From a virus: a stretch of 27,915 nucleotides of DNA. The stretch is from IMG/VR virus record IMGVR_UViG_3300025264_000083, positions 1 through 27,915 of that record. One strand, written 5' to 3'. Made by a program: the position numbers and the translations under genes. The notes beneath the pieces were generated by a model. The model ran no database searches. It worked only from the letters and a program-made list of their open reading frames with translations, and was not told the origin of the DNA. Shown here one piece after another: positions 1 to 10,400 of the stretch (the first letter of the stretch is position 1; every line of letters starts with the position of its first letter).

Positions 1-59
1 GAGAAGTCTTTACACACTTTATTAAAATTTATAAACAAAAACGGGAAGGAATAATATGA
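1..59 (+). CDS. possible 3' end of a preceding gene (partial)
   Basis: Two frames are open from the left edge. One ends at TAA 52-54. The other ends at TGA 57-59, which would overlap the next ATG as ATGA, the junction used throughout this genome. About 17-18 residues are visible, too few to identify a product or to choose between the frames. Confidence 0.3.
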   Translation, partial: EVFTHFIKIYKQKREGII

Positions 60-319
60 GTTTGTTATCCGGACTTTTAAGTAAAAGTAAAACATTGGAG
101 AATATTACCGGCTTATTTGTTGGTGAAAATTCAAAGAAGCGCAATATTGGCTTTGCCGGTTTTGCTATTACAGCTTTTTTGTTTCAGATGGATTATATTG
201 ATGAGACAATGTTTGATACGCTGATTTTAGCTTGTGCTGGTTGGACAGGAATAGCCTTTTCAAATAAACTAACCAAATTGGGCGAGACATTAAAAGACAC
301 CAAGAAAAAGAAAAAGTAA
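56..319 (+). CDS. small two-helix membrane protein
   Basis: This 87-aa protein has two hydrophobic stretches (about residues 31-44 and 52-69) separated by an acidic turn, and a C-terminal poly-lysine tail. The pattern is that of a small phage membrane protein with both ends cytoplasmic. A GGAAGGAAT Shine-Dalgarno sequence lies just before the ATG, and the stop codon is directly followed by the next gene's ATG (TAAATG). It sits among virion genes. It could be a holin, since no other clear lysis gene was found, or a membrane protein with another role. The topology is seen; the holin idea is inference from size and shape only. Confidence 0.6.
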   Translation: MSLLSGLLSKSKTLENITGLFVGENSKKRNIGFAGFAITAFLFQMDYIDETMFDTLILACAGWTGIAFSNKLTKLGETLKDTKKKKK

Positions 320-1030
320 ATGGCTTTAACCGATAACGCATTATCTTCATGGTATAAAGATTTATTTCAAATTGACAATGCCAATAAAGGCTTTGATGCT
401 ACGCTGCGTCAGGTTAAGTCTGGCGACGGAAAAGGATCGGCATTATACACATCTAAAGACCATTTTAAAGTGCAGCCAAGTAAGAAAGGCACGGCAACTG
501 TTGACTTCCAGAATGTAGCAGGAACAACATTGCTTGGCGTGGACACGACCAATTCAAAATTAACAGGTGATGGCTTATCGACGATTCCAGGTGCAATAAT
601 AGGCATGACGGTACTTGATCCTGTAACAGATGCAAGCTACACATTGACAACCGCATACGCTGAAATAAGCACATCACTACAAACATCCTATACTGCACCA
701 CCGTCCGGAAATGTGGAAATTGAGTTTTCCATTTTCAGAGATGCGTCCACCTCTAACCGTATCGCCTACTTTGCCCTGTACGATTACAACGGTTCTGCTT
801 ATATCACCTCTAATCCGTCCGGGAATACAAAAACAAAATCTGATTATGCGGATGAGACGGATGACAGTTATTTAACGCAGAAGTGGTATTTGACGGGATT
901 AACAGCGTTGTCCACCAATTACGTAACCATTTACGCCAAGACATCAGCGACGACAAGCTATTTGCGCTGGGGTGGAAGCGCCGATGGCGAATATCCACCC
1001 GCTATTTTAAAGATTACAGGATGTCCATAA
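320..1030 (+). CDS. putative virion surface/decoration or fibre protein
   Basis: This 236-aa, Ser/Thr/Gly/Tyr-rich protein looks like a beta-structured virion protein. Residues 1-80 contain a polar segment followed by a short 'TTLLGVD' element resembling the attachment regions of phage fibre proteins. The rest (about 100-236) has the alternating hydrophobic/Thr-Ser pattern of a beta-sandwich, possibly a receptor- or carbohydrate-binding domain. No signal peptide or membrane segment is present. The ATG directly follows the stop codon of the upstream gene, so the genes are probably co-translated. It lies between the head and connector genes, which favours a head decoration or head-fibre role. 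The family was not recognised; the role is inferred from position and composition. Confidence 0.6.
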   Translation: MALTDNALSSWYKDLFQIDNANKGFDATLRQVKSGDGKGSALYTSKDHFKVQPSKKGTATVDFQNVAGTTLLGVDTTNSKLTGDGLSTIPGAIIGMTVLDPVTDASYTLTTAYAEISTSLQTSYTAPPSGNVEIEFSIFRDASTSNRIAYFALYDYNGSAYITSNPSGNTKTKSDYADETDDSYLTQKWYLTGLTALSTNYVTIYAKTSATTSYLRWGGSADGEYPPAILKITGCP

Positions 1031-1040
1031 AAGGAGAATT

Positions 1041-2552
1041 ATGCCGAATATAACTGCAAATTTAACGCTGACAGCTGACCAGAAATACAATTATACAAAA
1101 TCATATACGTATAAAGACGGATTCATTGTTCGCCAGGAAGTAGATTCCACCGATACATTTACAAAGCTGATGGTCTTTGATGTTACAAAGGGCGCACAGA
1201 CAATTCAGGGTTTTAAGACATTGGTTATTACCAACGCCGGACAGACAGCGGCAGAAATCCAGATCGGAAACTATTCATGGACAGCAGGCTCACCGGATAC
1301 AGACGGTACAACATTATCATATCATACATTTTTATTAACACCGGGTGAGTTCTTTTTTATTCCGAATCCTCGATTTATTGATTATTCTGCAGCATCATCC
1401 GCAGGTGGTGGTTCAACGCTTGATAACCAAGCACCAGCATTGGGAAATACTTATGTGGCGGTCGATTCTCAGTTATTAGCAGAAGCATTAGACGCAACCG
1501 AGACGGATGTGGATGTGGATGACGGTGATTATTTTGAAGTCGGAGATTACATCCGCATTGAAGATGAGACGATGGAAGTGACGGCGATAGCAACCAATAC
1601 ATTAACCGTTATTCGTGGATCACAGGGCAGTACAGCGGCTACTCATGCTGATAATACGGCTCTGCGGTTTCCATTTTCAAACATTGACCATGATTACGAT
1701 GATACGTCCAAGAATGGCAACGGTGACGGTACAACATTGATGGTAAAAACTAACGGAAATGGTGATTATCATGCTATGAATCTACTTGGTTACGGCAGAA
1801 CAGCGACGAAGAAGGCGTCTGGTTTTGTTCCGGGAAGTATTTCATTTAAGTATTACACAGAGGGCGGTTATCAGAATTTTGGAATGAAAAACCAGTCATT
1901 AGCGTCTGAAACCGGTTTGGCAAAGTCAACCGCTTATACCTTGTCAGTTAATTTAGATGGTGCAGGTGCAACAGATTATTCATTCACAACAGATTCGAGT
2001 GATGTAACATGGGGCAATACCTCAAACGGTGTATTGTATAAGATACAAACGGCTTTTGATGATGCACGGGCAGATATGACTATTACGATTGTAAACGGTG
2101 ATATTCAGGTGAAATCAAATACGAACAATTCAAGCACAGCGATTGCATTGGCAGATGGCGGTGCAGGAACAACGCCTTTTGGTGTCGGTGCATTGCCAAC
2201 AGCTGCAAATCTAACCTCCGCTGTGGTATCAAGTCTGCCGGATGATACTATGACAGATAAGAAAACAGGCATTACATCACCGAACCGTGCTGATATGCTT
2301 TATGATAACGGTGACGGCACATTATCCCGTCCTACCGGTGGTAGTGGAACGATTAATTACAAGACAGGCGAGATTACAATGAAATCCTGTCCGAAAAATG
2401 CGCAGTTTGTTGTTTCTGCCGCCTATGATTCGGCTCATGCCGGAGGATTAAAATCAGATTCAACAGCAGGATATAACATGATTAAATTCATCACCGGGCG
2501 GTCTGTCTCAAATAAACTTGACACCATCGTTGAAATACGAGGCTATAATTAA
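1041..2552 (+). CDS. large virion structural protein (head fibre/decoration, capsid not excluded)
   Basis: This 503-aa protein starts at an ATG with a strong AAAGGAG site. Residues about 150-208 contain a module common in phage structural proteins: a Val/Asp-rich strand, then 'FEVGDYIRIEDE', 'LTVIRG' and 'THAD'. The N-terminal 115 residues read as a beta-rich domain, and the C-terminal half is Thr/Ser/Gly/Asp-rich. The gene directly precedes the head-tail connector (TAATG overlap), which is where a major capsid gene often sits. The sequence does not look like an HK97-fold capsid protein, so a head fibre or decoration protein is preferred. Confidence 0.6.
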   Translation: MPNITANLTLTADQKYNYTKSYTYKDGFIVRQEVDSTDTFTKLMVFDVTKGAQTIQGFKTLVITNAGQTAAEIQIGNYSWTAGSPDTDGTTLSYHTFLLTPGEFFFIPNPRFIDYSAASSAGGGSTLDNQAPALGNTYVAVDSQLLAEALDATETDVDVDDGDYFEVGDYIRIEDETMEVTAIATNTLTVIRGSQGSTAATHADNTALRFPFSNIDHDYDDTSKNGNGDGTTLMVKTNGNGDYHAMNLLGYGRTATKKASGFVPGSISFKYYTEGGYQNFGMKNQSLASETGLAKSTAYTLSVNLDGAGATDYSFTTDSSDVTWGNTSNGVLYKIQTAFDDARADMTITIVNGDIQVKSNTNNSSTAIALADGGAGTTPFGVGALPTAANLTSAVVSSLPDDTMTDKKTGITSPNRADMLYDNGDGTLSRPTGGSGTINYKTGEITMKSCPKNAQFVVSAAYDSAHAGGLKSDSTAGYNMIKFITGRSVSNKLDTIVEIRGYN

Positions 2553-3511
2553 TGGCAACAATTCCGACATATATTTCTGAATCTGATCTGCGGGATGTAT
2601 ATCCAATGGTGGACAGATTCGATATGAAAAGCTCAATTTATAATTGGGTGGTGGATAGTGGTTCGTTATATGCCTCACATAATAGCGGATTGGTGAATCT
2701 TTTATTTGCAGACGGCAAAGATTTGGGTGCTGCGCAAGTAAATAAGGCGGCAGTCGATGCGGAAGGAGAATGGTTTTACGATTCAACAGAGGATGTGGTT
2801 TATTATTATTCAACAGCAACACCGACAGACAAATTGATGGAGTCCGGTGAAGATTGGGCAACGCATAAAACAGATATTATGGCAAAGGCATCACGTTTTT
2901 TTGATTCATTGGTGGACCGTACACAGCCGAGATCACAATGGAAGGACATTGAAGGCAATTACGATTATACAATAATCCGCACAGTTGCCTTATATACGGC
3001 GTTTTTTTTGATTTCCGCACATGACCCGGACAATCCGGTTTCAGAAGCGTTTAAGGCAGAGGCAGACAATTACATTGAACGCATAAACAATGGTGAGATT
3101 AAACTTGGATTCCAGGTAACGCAGGACTCATCACAAGGCGTATTAAGAGAGGTGACAGTTAATGGGAACACAGAACTGCGACCGGTGGATATGGAAGGTG
3201 TATGGTACGGAGGCTATGACAAGATTAAGCTGAAAGTTATTACTGGCGGTGCTATTGGAGCGGGTACATATTCCGTTTGGGTTGCAGGAAATGATAAGCT
3301 CGGCATTGATGAAGGTTCACAGGTGGTTACAGCTCAAAAGATCACCGGGCAGTATCAAACATTAGCAGGCGGATTACGGGTTCGCTTTGGTTCAAAAGAC
3401 CAGGCGGACATCTGCACAACGGACGACGAATATGAAGTTGAAGTATTTCCACATGGGCAGGACATACAGGATTCCGGCGGGATGCGGTCAATAGATGTGT
3501 ATCATAGCTGA
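2552..3511 (+). CDS. head-tail connector/adaptor protein
   Basis: This 319-aa protein has an N-terminal acidic, helix-rich region beginning 'YISESDLRDVYP', as in gp6-like head completion/adaptor proteins. Residues about 105-180 form the helical part with 'MAKASRFFDSLVDRT' and a long hydrophobic helix. The C-terminal third (about 195-319) is beta-rich and looks like an added domain. The usual adaptor is 100-180 aa, so this one is extended. It sits between virion proteins and the tail terminator-like gene, the expected position for a connector. Its start overlaps the previous stop (TAATG) and its stop overlaps the next start (TGATG). Confidence 0.6.
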   Translation: MATIPTYISESDLRDVYPMVDRFDMKSSIYNWVVDSGSLYASHNSGLVNLLFADGKDLGAAQVNKAAVDAEGEWFYDSTEDVVYYYSTATPTDKLMESGEDWATHKTDIMAKASRFFDSLVDRTQPRSQWKDIEGNYDYTIIRTVALYTAFFLISAHDPDNPVSEAFKAEADNYIERINNGEIKLGFQVTQDSSQGVLREVTVNGNTELRPVDMEGVWYGGYDKIKLKVITGGAIGAGTYSVWVAGNDKLGIDEGSQVVTAQKITGQYQTLAGGLRVRFGSKDQADICTTDDEYEVEVFPHGQDIQDSGGMRSIDVYHS

Positions 3512-3939
3512 TGGCGGTTACATACGACAAGGTGGCAACCGTATCCATCGAGGAAGGATTACGAAAGCATTTAGACGATGAATTTCAGAATGTTTATATC
3601 GGGCATTATAGAGAATCAGGAAATGAATCTGTCAGGATCATCCTGGATGGTTCAAGCCTTATCCAGAAAACAAACCTCTTTGAAGAGCGGGAGTTCACCG
3701 TTCGGATCCGCTATTATTTTAAAACGCCGAACACAACACGAAACGAGGACAAGGGCATAAAAGATAAAATGGATAAAATGCGCAAACATATTTTGGACAA
3801 ACAGGTCAATGGGACATTGTGGACGGATTTGAGTGTGGATGAGATTATTTATAATGCCGGAATTGATGACGAGGATGAATTGACAGGCGTAACCATTGGT
3901 GAATTTGGATTAACCTTTATCAACTACAATCAATTCTGA
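3511..3939 (+). CDS. tail terminator / tail completion-like protein
   Basis: This 142-aa protein has no signal peptide or membrane segment. An N-terminal helix ('IEEGLRKHLDDEF') is followed by beta strands with 'REFTVRIRYYFK' and a C-terminal strand ending 'GEFGLTFINYNQF'. This is the order seen in small tail-terminator (gpU/gp17-like) proteins, which cap the tail tube and join it to the connector. Its place between the connector gene and the tail tube gene supports that reading. Start and stop overlap the neighbours by a few bases. The family assignment rests on length, fold pattern and position. Confidence 0.6.
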   Translation: MAVTYDKVATVSIEEGLRKHLDDEFQNVYIGHYRESGNESVRIILDGSSLIQKTNLFEEREFTVRIRYYFKTPNTTRNEDKGIKDKMDKMRKHILDKQVNGTLWTDLSVDEIIYNAGIDDEDELTGVTIGEFGLTFINYNQF

Positions 3940-4109
3940 TGCAGTATAAAGCGAAAAGTACATACAAAAAGGCAGTGGTTACATTATTGACTTTAGGCAG
4001 TCCGGCAAAACACCAGGCGTTACTTGACGGCAAGGCGGTTGAATTGACTGATCCACCAATAGAATTACGTAAGAATTTAAAAAAATATATTCCGAAGAAA
4101 GGAAAATAA
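3939..4109 (+). CDS. small basic protein between tail terminator and tail tube genes
   Basis: This is a 56-aa ORF. Its ATG overlaps the upstream TGA (TGATG) and its TAA directly abuts the ATG of the tail tube gene. It fills the whole gap exactly, which supports its being real. The protein is Lys-rich at both ends, with a central 'KHQALLDGKAVELTDPP' segment. No family was recognised. It may be a small tail assembly or accessory virion factor. Confidence 0.55.
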   Translation: MQYKAKSTYKKAVVTLLTLGSPAKHQALLDGKAVELTDPPIELRKNLKKYIPKKGK

Positions 4110-5138
4110 ATGGCACAGGAAACTAATTATCAAGCCACATCGGATATTCGTGTCTTAATAGGCACGGAGGCGACATTCGGCACGGTTGCATTAAGCGACG
4201 GCGCAGGCGTATGGAAGGAACTGCCGGTAACGGCATATACAATTCCGGAAATATCTGCTCCGATTGATGTTGCAGCACAGCGGTCAGGCAAATTTGTCAA
4301 TTACGCCTCACAGGTAAAACATCGTCCAGATCAGAAGGTATATACTTTTGATTTAACGCTGAAAGGCACACCAACATCCGTATTACAGGCGTGTCAATGG
4401 TTGTTTGAGGATGGTACGAGTGAAGCGGATTTTACCGGTGATTATGCCTTTCCGAAGAATACTTATAAAGACGCTATTGCATCAACGACACAGGTGACGG
4501 TTGTATTTGAAAATGCCGGTGCAGATGCTTCATTAAACGATATACAATGTAAATCCTGCATTGCGACCGGACTTACATTAAATCAGGATATAACCGCAGA
4601 ATCCGGTCAGCTTGCATGTACTGTAAATATGATGACAGGTTATCAGCCGGAACACGTGACGTTTGCTGATGTGGAGAATGTCAGTTACACATCCGGCAGT
4701 TACACAAAAGACACCGCAACGCCTAAAAATTTACGGGATATTACGACCGCCTACATCAACGGTGGTGCGCAGGAGGATTTGGTGCTGTATTCGTGGGAAT
4801 TATCAATAAACCGTTCGGTGGAGCGTATCCATTACAGCGAAACATCCACTTTTAAACCGTTTGGATTGGTGATGACAGGCGCAATGGAAGCTACTGGCAG
4901 TTTAACGGCAAAGCGTGATGATGCGGTTCATGATTTATTGGCGAAATTCAAGGATTCAAATACCGTTGCAATTAACTTGGCGGAAGCATCAGGATTTACG
5001 ATTGACATACCAAAAGCCGTTTTAAATGAGCCGGGTGTAGAATCGGGCGGTAACGTACTGACACAGACATTGCCGTTTACAGCCTTTGGAACGGACGCTG
5101 CATCATCGGGTTCGATTGTAGGAATTACGATCGCCTAA
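4110..5138 (+). CDS. major tail protein (tail tube)
   Basis: This 342-aa beta-rich protein has the length and position of a siphophage tail tube subunit: directly before the two frameshifted chaperone ORFs and the tape measure gene. The N-terminus ('DIRVLIGTEATFGT') resembles tail tube proteins that begin with a strand and a flexible loop. There is a long central insertion and a C-terminal strand region ('QTLPFTAFGTDA'). Its RBS (GAAAGGAAAATAA) lies within the end of the preceding small gene. The next gene begins immediately after its stop. Many copies would polymerise around the tape measure protein. Confidence 0.75.
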   Translation: MAQETNYQATSDIRVLIGTEATFGTVALSDGAGVWKELPVTAYTIPEISAPIDVAAQRSGKFVNYASQVKHRPDQKVYTFDLTLKGTPTSVLQACQWLFEDGTSEADFTGDYAFPKNTYKDAIASTTQVTVVFENAGADASLNDIQCKSCIATGLTLNQDITAESGQLACTVNMMTGYQPEHVTFADVENVSYTSGSYTKDTATPKNLRDITTAYINGGAQEDLVLYSWELSINRSVERIHYSETSTFKPFGLVMTGAMEATGSLTAKRDDAVHDLLAKFKDSNTVAINLAEASGFTIDIPKAVLNEPGVESGGNVLTQTLPFTAFGTDAASSGSIVGITIA

Positions 5139-5432
5139 ATGGACGACACCATCAAAGTAACGCTGGATCGTGACGGCAAAGTAATATCTGACCGGGAAGT
5201 TAAGTTGAAGGTGTTTGATTTGGACACAGAAGCCGATTTAAAAGATTTGTATATGAATCATTTTCAGGACATTGAGGACAAGAAGGTGACAAAAGGGATG
5301 CACCGTAAGAGCCTGGATGTTGTGCGATTGGTGACGAATTACTCGGATGAGGAGATAAAAGGCTTGTCCGATGAAGAGCGGTTCCAGATATTTTCAATTA
5401 TCGGAACTCGTATATTTGAAAAAAAAAATTAG
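5139..5432 (+). CDS. tail assembly chaperone, short form (gpG-like)
   Basis: This 97-aa acidic/basic helical protein lies between the tail tube and tape measure genes. That is the invariant position of the tail assembly chaperone, which coats the tape measure protein during tube polymerisation. The ORF ends '...FEKKN' at a TAG just after a run of ten A residues (5419-5428). The frame that continues downstream is -1 relative to this one, so this protein is the unshifted product of a G/GT pair. No recognisable enzyme motif is present, as expected for the family. Confidence 0.75.
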   Translation: MDDTIKVTLDRDGKVISDREVKLKVFDLDTEADLKDLYMNHFQDIEDKKVTKGMHRKSLDVVRLVTNYSDEEIKGLSDEERFQIFSIIGTRIFEKKN

Positions 5433-5845
5433 ATGAAATACTATTTAGACTGAATGTGTGGTATCATTTTAAAGGATTGCAGACAGATAAGCAGAAATTC
5501 CCGTACATGGCAAAAAGTCTGTCTAAAAAGAAAAACGTCCAATTTGACGGCATTGAGGACGTATATGCCGAACTTATAGCCTTATATGATGAAGCGATAG
5601 AAGCACAGGCACCCATTGGTCATTCATTATACATCCAGCATTTTTATTTTACCTCCGATACCTCACAGTATCACCTCCGAACGCAGTCCACAATAAAAGG
5701 GATGCGTTTCTGCGACCAGACAGGAACGCCCCCTTTTCCTTCACTTAAAGATACACCGGCAGATTACATTTATAAGCACGGCTGGTACACCGATGAGCTG
5801 CACCATATCACAGAAATAGAAAGGAAAAAGCATGGCAACCGTTGA
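5139..5845 (+). CDS. tail assembly chaperone, -1 frameshift product (gpGT-like)
   Basis: A -1 slip in the A10 run joins the 97-aa ORF to the downstream frame, which is open from 5420 to 5845. The fused product would be about 235 aa and reads through the junction as '...FEKKKLDEILFRLNVWYHF', a smooth helix. The T-frame alone could only start at GTG 5456, which has no Shine-Dalgarno sequence. The T part has 'YAELIALYDEAIEAQAP' and a Trp/Tyr/His-rich C-terminus. It overlaps the tape measure start by 14 bases. G/GT frameshifting between tail tube and tape measure genes is conserved in long-tailed phages; the site and direction here are read from the sequence. Confidence 0.72.
5419..5428 (+). other. 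-1 frameshift slippery site (A10 run)
   Basis: Ten consecutive A residues lie just upstream of the TAG of the short chaperone ORF. In the zero frame the tract is read GAA-AAA-AAA-AAT. A -1 shift gives AAA-AAA-TTA-GAT and enters the 139-codon T frame. Ribosomal slippage or polymerase slippage on the A tract could both produce the fusion. Confidence 0.7.
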
Positions 5846-7493
5846 CGAATATATCATATCGGTACGAACGAAAGGCGATAAAAAGGCGAAAGCGAGTCTG
5901 AAAGGCGTTGGTAAGGCTGGCAAGGATATGGGATTAAGCCTTGATAAAGCGCTTGGCTCTGTGGCTGGTCTTGCTGGTGGGTTCTTTGCAGCACAAGGCT
6001 TAATAAACGCCCTTAAAAAATCCATAGAACTTGCAGGGCGATTTCAGGGCGTATCTGCTGGATTTGAAAATTTAACAGCACAGGCAGGGTTCTCAACGGA
6101 TACATTCAAGAAGTTAAACGATGCTCTGGATGGAACGGCAAATTCTATTGATATAATGAGGCAGGCGAATAATGCCATGCTGTTGGGTATTTTTGATTCA
6201 GAAGATCAAATGGCGGAGATGTTTGACATTGCCCAAAGGTTGGCTCAAGCCTTGGGAAAAGACACTACATTTGGTATTGAATCGTTGGTTACAGGATTAG
6301 GACGACAGTCAAAATTAATGTTGGATAATCTTGGAATCATGATCGATACGAATAAAGCGTATGAGGATTTTGCTATATCAATGGGAAAAACAGTTAAACA
6401 GCTGACAGACCAGGAGAGAAAGCAGGCATTTGTCAACGCTACGATGAAATCAGCACGAGAATTGTCCGCTGGACTTGGCGAAGAAACAGCAACGCTGAAT
6501 ACTGAAATGGCAAAACTTAATACCATTTTAGATGAAATGGCGATAGGTGTAGGAGAAGCATTAACGCCTAACCTTGAAGAAACTTCGATAGTAATAGATA
6601 ATCTACAAAGATTATTTACTGCTGAAAACGCAGAGGCATTTACAACACAATTATTAAATGTGGCAGGAGGATTAGCAGGAATGATTCCGGGTGTTGATCT
6701 GGCAGTTAAGTTTCATGAAGCATTTGGATTGTTAAAAGACAGAACGGGCGAAGTAGCTGATGGTATGGAAAACATAAAATCACCGTTTGATTTAGAAGAT
6801 TTAGAAAATTTAGAAAATATACAAATATCATATGCTGGAGTTGAATCTACGGTAGAAAACGCCAAAACAGCTTATGACGCATGGCTTGGCAGTACAATGG
6901 ACTTAAACAATGCTAAACAAATGGAGCTGGAATTTATAGAGAGGTTAAAGGTAGAATATCCTGAATTAGCAGAAGCGATGGGTATGGTGGAGGCTAAAAC
7001 AAAGGCGTCCAGCACAGCTATTGCACGGTCAACAGGAATGATGTTTAATGCGTTAAGTGCCGGGATGGAGCAGTTCAAGGGCGGAGCAAAGGCAGCGGCT
7101 CGATTACAGCAAGTATCAGCGCTGGTAAATGCTTATGCTACTATAAATAAAATTATGGCTGATCCTAAATTGATTTATCCAACCAACGTCATTCAGGCTG
7201 TTGCTGTTGGCGCACAGGCATTTGCCAATGTCATGCAGATCAGCAAGGCAATGGGCGAATTTAAGACTGCCGCAACCGGTATGGATGAAATGGTAACAAA
7301 GCCGACGCTGATATTAGCCGGTGAGGCTGGTCCGGAACACGTCAATATCACACCAACCGGAGGAGGCACAACAGGTGGCGGCAATACTTTTGTATTCAAT
7401 AATCCAATTACCAGTGAGCAATGGGTTGAGAGTGAATTTATAGATATGCTCGAAACAGCCGCCAGAAGGCGTGGAGGAATCGCCGTTTCATGA
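5832..7493 (+). CDS. tail tape measure protein
   Basis: This 553-aa protein is largely helical. A Lys/Ala-rich N-terminus is followed by hydrophobic, Gly-rich helices around residues 40-65 and 270-290, long amphipathic helices through the middle, and the C-terminal 'KPTLILAGEAGPEHVNITP' segment typical of phage tail tape measure proteins. At the usual rule of about 0.15 nm per residue the tail would be near 80 nm, a short siphovirus tail. The ATG has an AGAAAGGAAAAAG site. The gene overlaps the chaperone gene upstream and the tail-tip gene downstream (ATGA). Confidence 0.88.
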   Translation: MATVDEYIISVRTKGDKKAKASLKGVGKAGKDMGLSLDKALGSVAGLAGGFFAAQGLINALKKSIELAGRFQGVSAGFENLTAQAGFSTDTFKKLNDALDGTANSIDIMRQANNAMLLGIFDSEDQMAEMFDIAQRLAQALGKDTTFGIESLVTGLGRQSKLMLDNLGIMIDTNKAYEDFAISMGKTVKQLTDQERKQAFVNATMKSARELSAGLGEETATLNTEMAKLNTILDEMAIGVGEALTPNLEETSIVIDNLQRLFTAENAEAFTTQLLNVAGGLAGMIPGVDLAVKFHEAFGLLKDRTGEVADGMENIKSPFDLEDLENLENIQISYAGVESTVENAKTAYDAWLGSTMDLNNAKQMELEFIERLKVEYPELAEAMGMVEAKTKASSTAIARSTGMMFNALSAGMEQFKGGAKAAARLQQVSALVNAYATINKIMADPKLIYPTNVIQAVAVGAQAFANVMQISKAMGEFKTAATGMDEMVTKPTLILAGEAGPEHVNITPTGGGTTGGGNTFVFNNPITSEQWVESEFIDMLETAARRRGGIAVS

Positions 7494-10400
7494 CCTTTCA
7501 GCAGGACATAGCAACAAAGCATTTAAACGTATTTCCGGCGGTGCATATTGTTTATGAAGATGACAGTATCGCCTATCTGTCCACACGTAAAGTATCGTTT
7601 GACGGCAATTATTATCAGCCGATATTATTAAATATTCCGTCCATATCTGAATCTATTGACGTTGAAACCAAGAAATACAGAATATCGTCAGTAACATTGA
7701 ATGTATCGGATTACGAGGATGACGGCAGGCGTTTTTCTGATTCATTAATTGATACACAAGGCAATTCGATTACCAATGCACAAGTGTATATTTACTTTGT
7801 TTCGCAATCAGCACAGGGTGAGACAGACTTTCAGCTTGTCGGTCATTTTATTATCCGCAAATTCACACAATCCGAATCACAGGTTAATTTGATATGCGAG
7901 GATCGGTCGCAGGCTGAACTGCATAAGGATTTGCCGGGAAACGATCTGCCGACAAACGACACAGTATTGGAGAGATACAAAGGTAAACCTTATCCATTGG
8001 TTTACGGACGGGTTGACCGTTCACCTCTTGTTTTGCAAAATATAACCTATGAAGGAGAGGAATTATCGTCCATTTCTGCATTTGCCGATTATCAGCAAGC
8101 AGTAGTCTTTAATGAAGATACCAAAGAAGTAGGTACGGCAACTATTAAACTATCACCGTTGTTTGTTCATGAGCAGGATGAATATTGGAATATAAAGCAG
8201 GACGCACAGGATTTTTTAAATGGTCAAGGCGCAGACAATTTTACGTTTGCGGAAACAGAAAACAACAGTGAAATAATATTTAATGTAAACGGGGTTGTGA
8301 GTGATGGCACGGGCGCAATATTAGAAAATGATTTTTCACAGAACAAAATTAGGATATTGTTTAAACGCTTACCTGTATCACAGCAGGACATTATAGGTGA
8401 AAGCGCGGACAACACAGGATCGCTGACATGGGACAATCCGGAACAGATATTAAATGAAAGCCTGACAGACGGCGCATTTCTGCATGGCACGATTGACCAC
8501 TGGGACACATCCACGCCACCATCAGATTTCGGGACAAATTTTGCATATATAGAATTGAATTTAAAAAGTGTACCGTCCTTTGACTTTACAAGCGGAAAAA
8601 CGTGGATATTTACAAAGGTAGACGTTGATGTTGATGGAGTGACCAATGCGGATAGTTTTTGGGCAATATGGGTAGCAAGCGGTAATTCTGCGGACATTGA
8701 CCATGTAACCGCCGGCAACGCTGATTCTATCTATACAGGCTTTTTCATCCGTCAGGAGGATTATAATTCAATTGAAACGGACGGTGAGGACGCAGGGCAT
8801 GAAATTTCCGGGTGGTCAAATCCAGGACAATATAATTCCTTAAAAGTTGGTGCGCCCGTTCATATTAATAATTCAAATACAACGGGTATAATTTCAAATA
8901 AATATTATTATCTGATTGTTGTTCATCAGGGATTTGTTTCAGGCATAACCGATAAAAAATATTTCGCAGACGTAACCGGCAGAATATCCGGCTCGCCTAC
9001 CGCACCGGAGATAATTACCAATATATTAGGCGAAGAATTAGATTTTGCCATGACAGCGGAGGACATTGAATATTTTGGAACGGGTGATTGGGCGTTGTCG
9101 TTTACGGTGGACAAGAAAATAAACTCTAAAAAGCTGATTGAGGAGATTCTTCAATCCACACCGTATTACGGTTACTTCAAAGACAACAGATTTAAGCTGT
9201 TTCCGACGTTGCGCCTGCCGTTATATCCATATCCGGTGAGAACAATCAAGGCAAGTGATGTTATTAGTTATAAATATGACCGCACGCCGATTGAAAAAGT
9301 GGCAACCCGTGTAAATGTCAAATACCACTATGATTACGGATTAAAAGATTTTACAAAGGAAACGGGATGGCTTGTAGCGGAGAATATTGTGAATGTATCC
9401 GGCAATGTATATACAAATAGATATTATGGTATTGAATCGGGCAAACATCAAGACCTGGAATTTGAATCGAAGTACATCCGCACAGAGGATTCAGCCTTTA
9501 GATTAGCATCATATCTTCTTCGTCAATTCTGCAATCAGCACAATATATTTACGGTTAAACTGCCATTGTCATATTTAGATTACAGCCTGTCTGACATTGT
9601 ACGTTTTGACCATTTAATTCAAGGCAGGAAAGCCTTTGGTGAGGATTATACGTTTGGCGCAACCATTCGTAATGGTCAGGTCGTGTTTTATTCCTTTCAG
9701 GTGATTGGCATTAAAAAGACGTTGGAATATGTGGAATTGAAGCTGTTCCAACTCCATGATATGCTGTATCCGTCAGACGGTGAAGATCAAACGGTGATTC
9801 CTGGTTGCACAGATTCTAATGCGACTAATTACAATCCGGATGCAACTATCAATGACGGTTCATGCGTATTTCCACCGGCAACCGGTTGGTGTGCTTTGCC
9901 ATCCGGCATTACAGAAACAGACGATAATGGTGATGAATGGACAGCTCAATCCTGCAGTTTAGCAGGCGGTCATTTCAGCGAGGAATACAACGATTTAACC
10001 GGATATTATGGCTGTATGGACGAGACGGCTTTAAATTATGATGAGACAGCACAATGGGATGATGGCTCATGTGCCTTTACGCCTTTTCTCGGCACTTTTA
10101 TTTTTACGTCTGCTGTATGGCAGTATGAGTTTTTACAGATTACACAACTGCCGGGTGCTACGGTTACGCTTCAATGGTCACATCCGGAGAATTATCTGGA
10201 AGGTTTAACGCAGGCACAATATCATCTATCAATTTACAATAGTCCTGAATTTATATCTGAAAATCTTGTATATATAAATCACAATATTAACACAAATTCA
10301 GTGACTATTCCGGTGGAAGTATTAGGATTGGATGGTACGGTGGGTGTGGCAAATGAATTTTATGCTTCTGTTACCTGCACGAATCCATATACAGCGCCGA

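Noticed and set aside
56-319. Confident holin call
   Set aside because: The two-helix topology fits, but the gene sits within the head module and no endolysin is next to it.
8224-8718. 164-aa minus-strand ORF inside the giant tail gene
   Set aside because: It lies wholly within a strong ORF in antisense, has low-complexity Ser/Pro composition and no RBS. It is a shadow.
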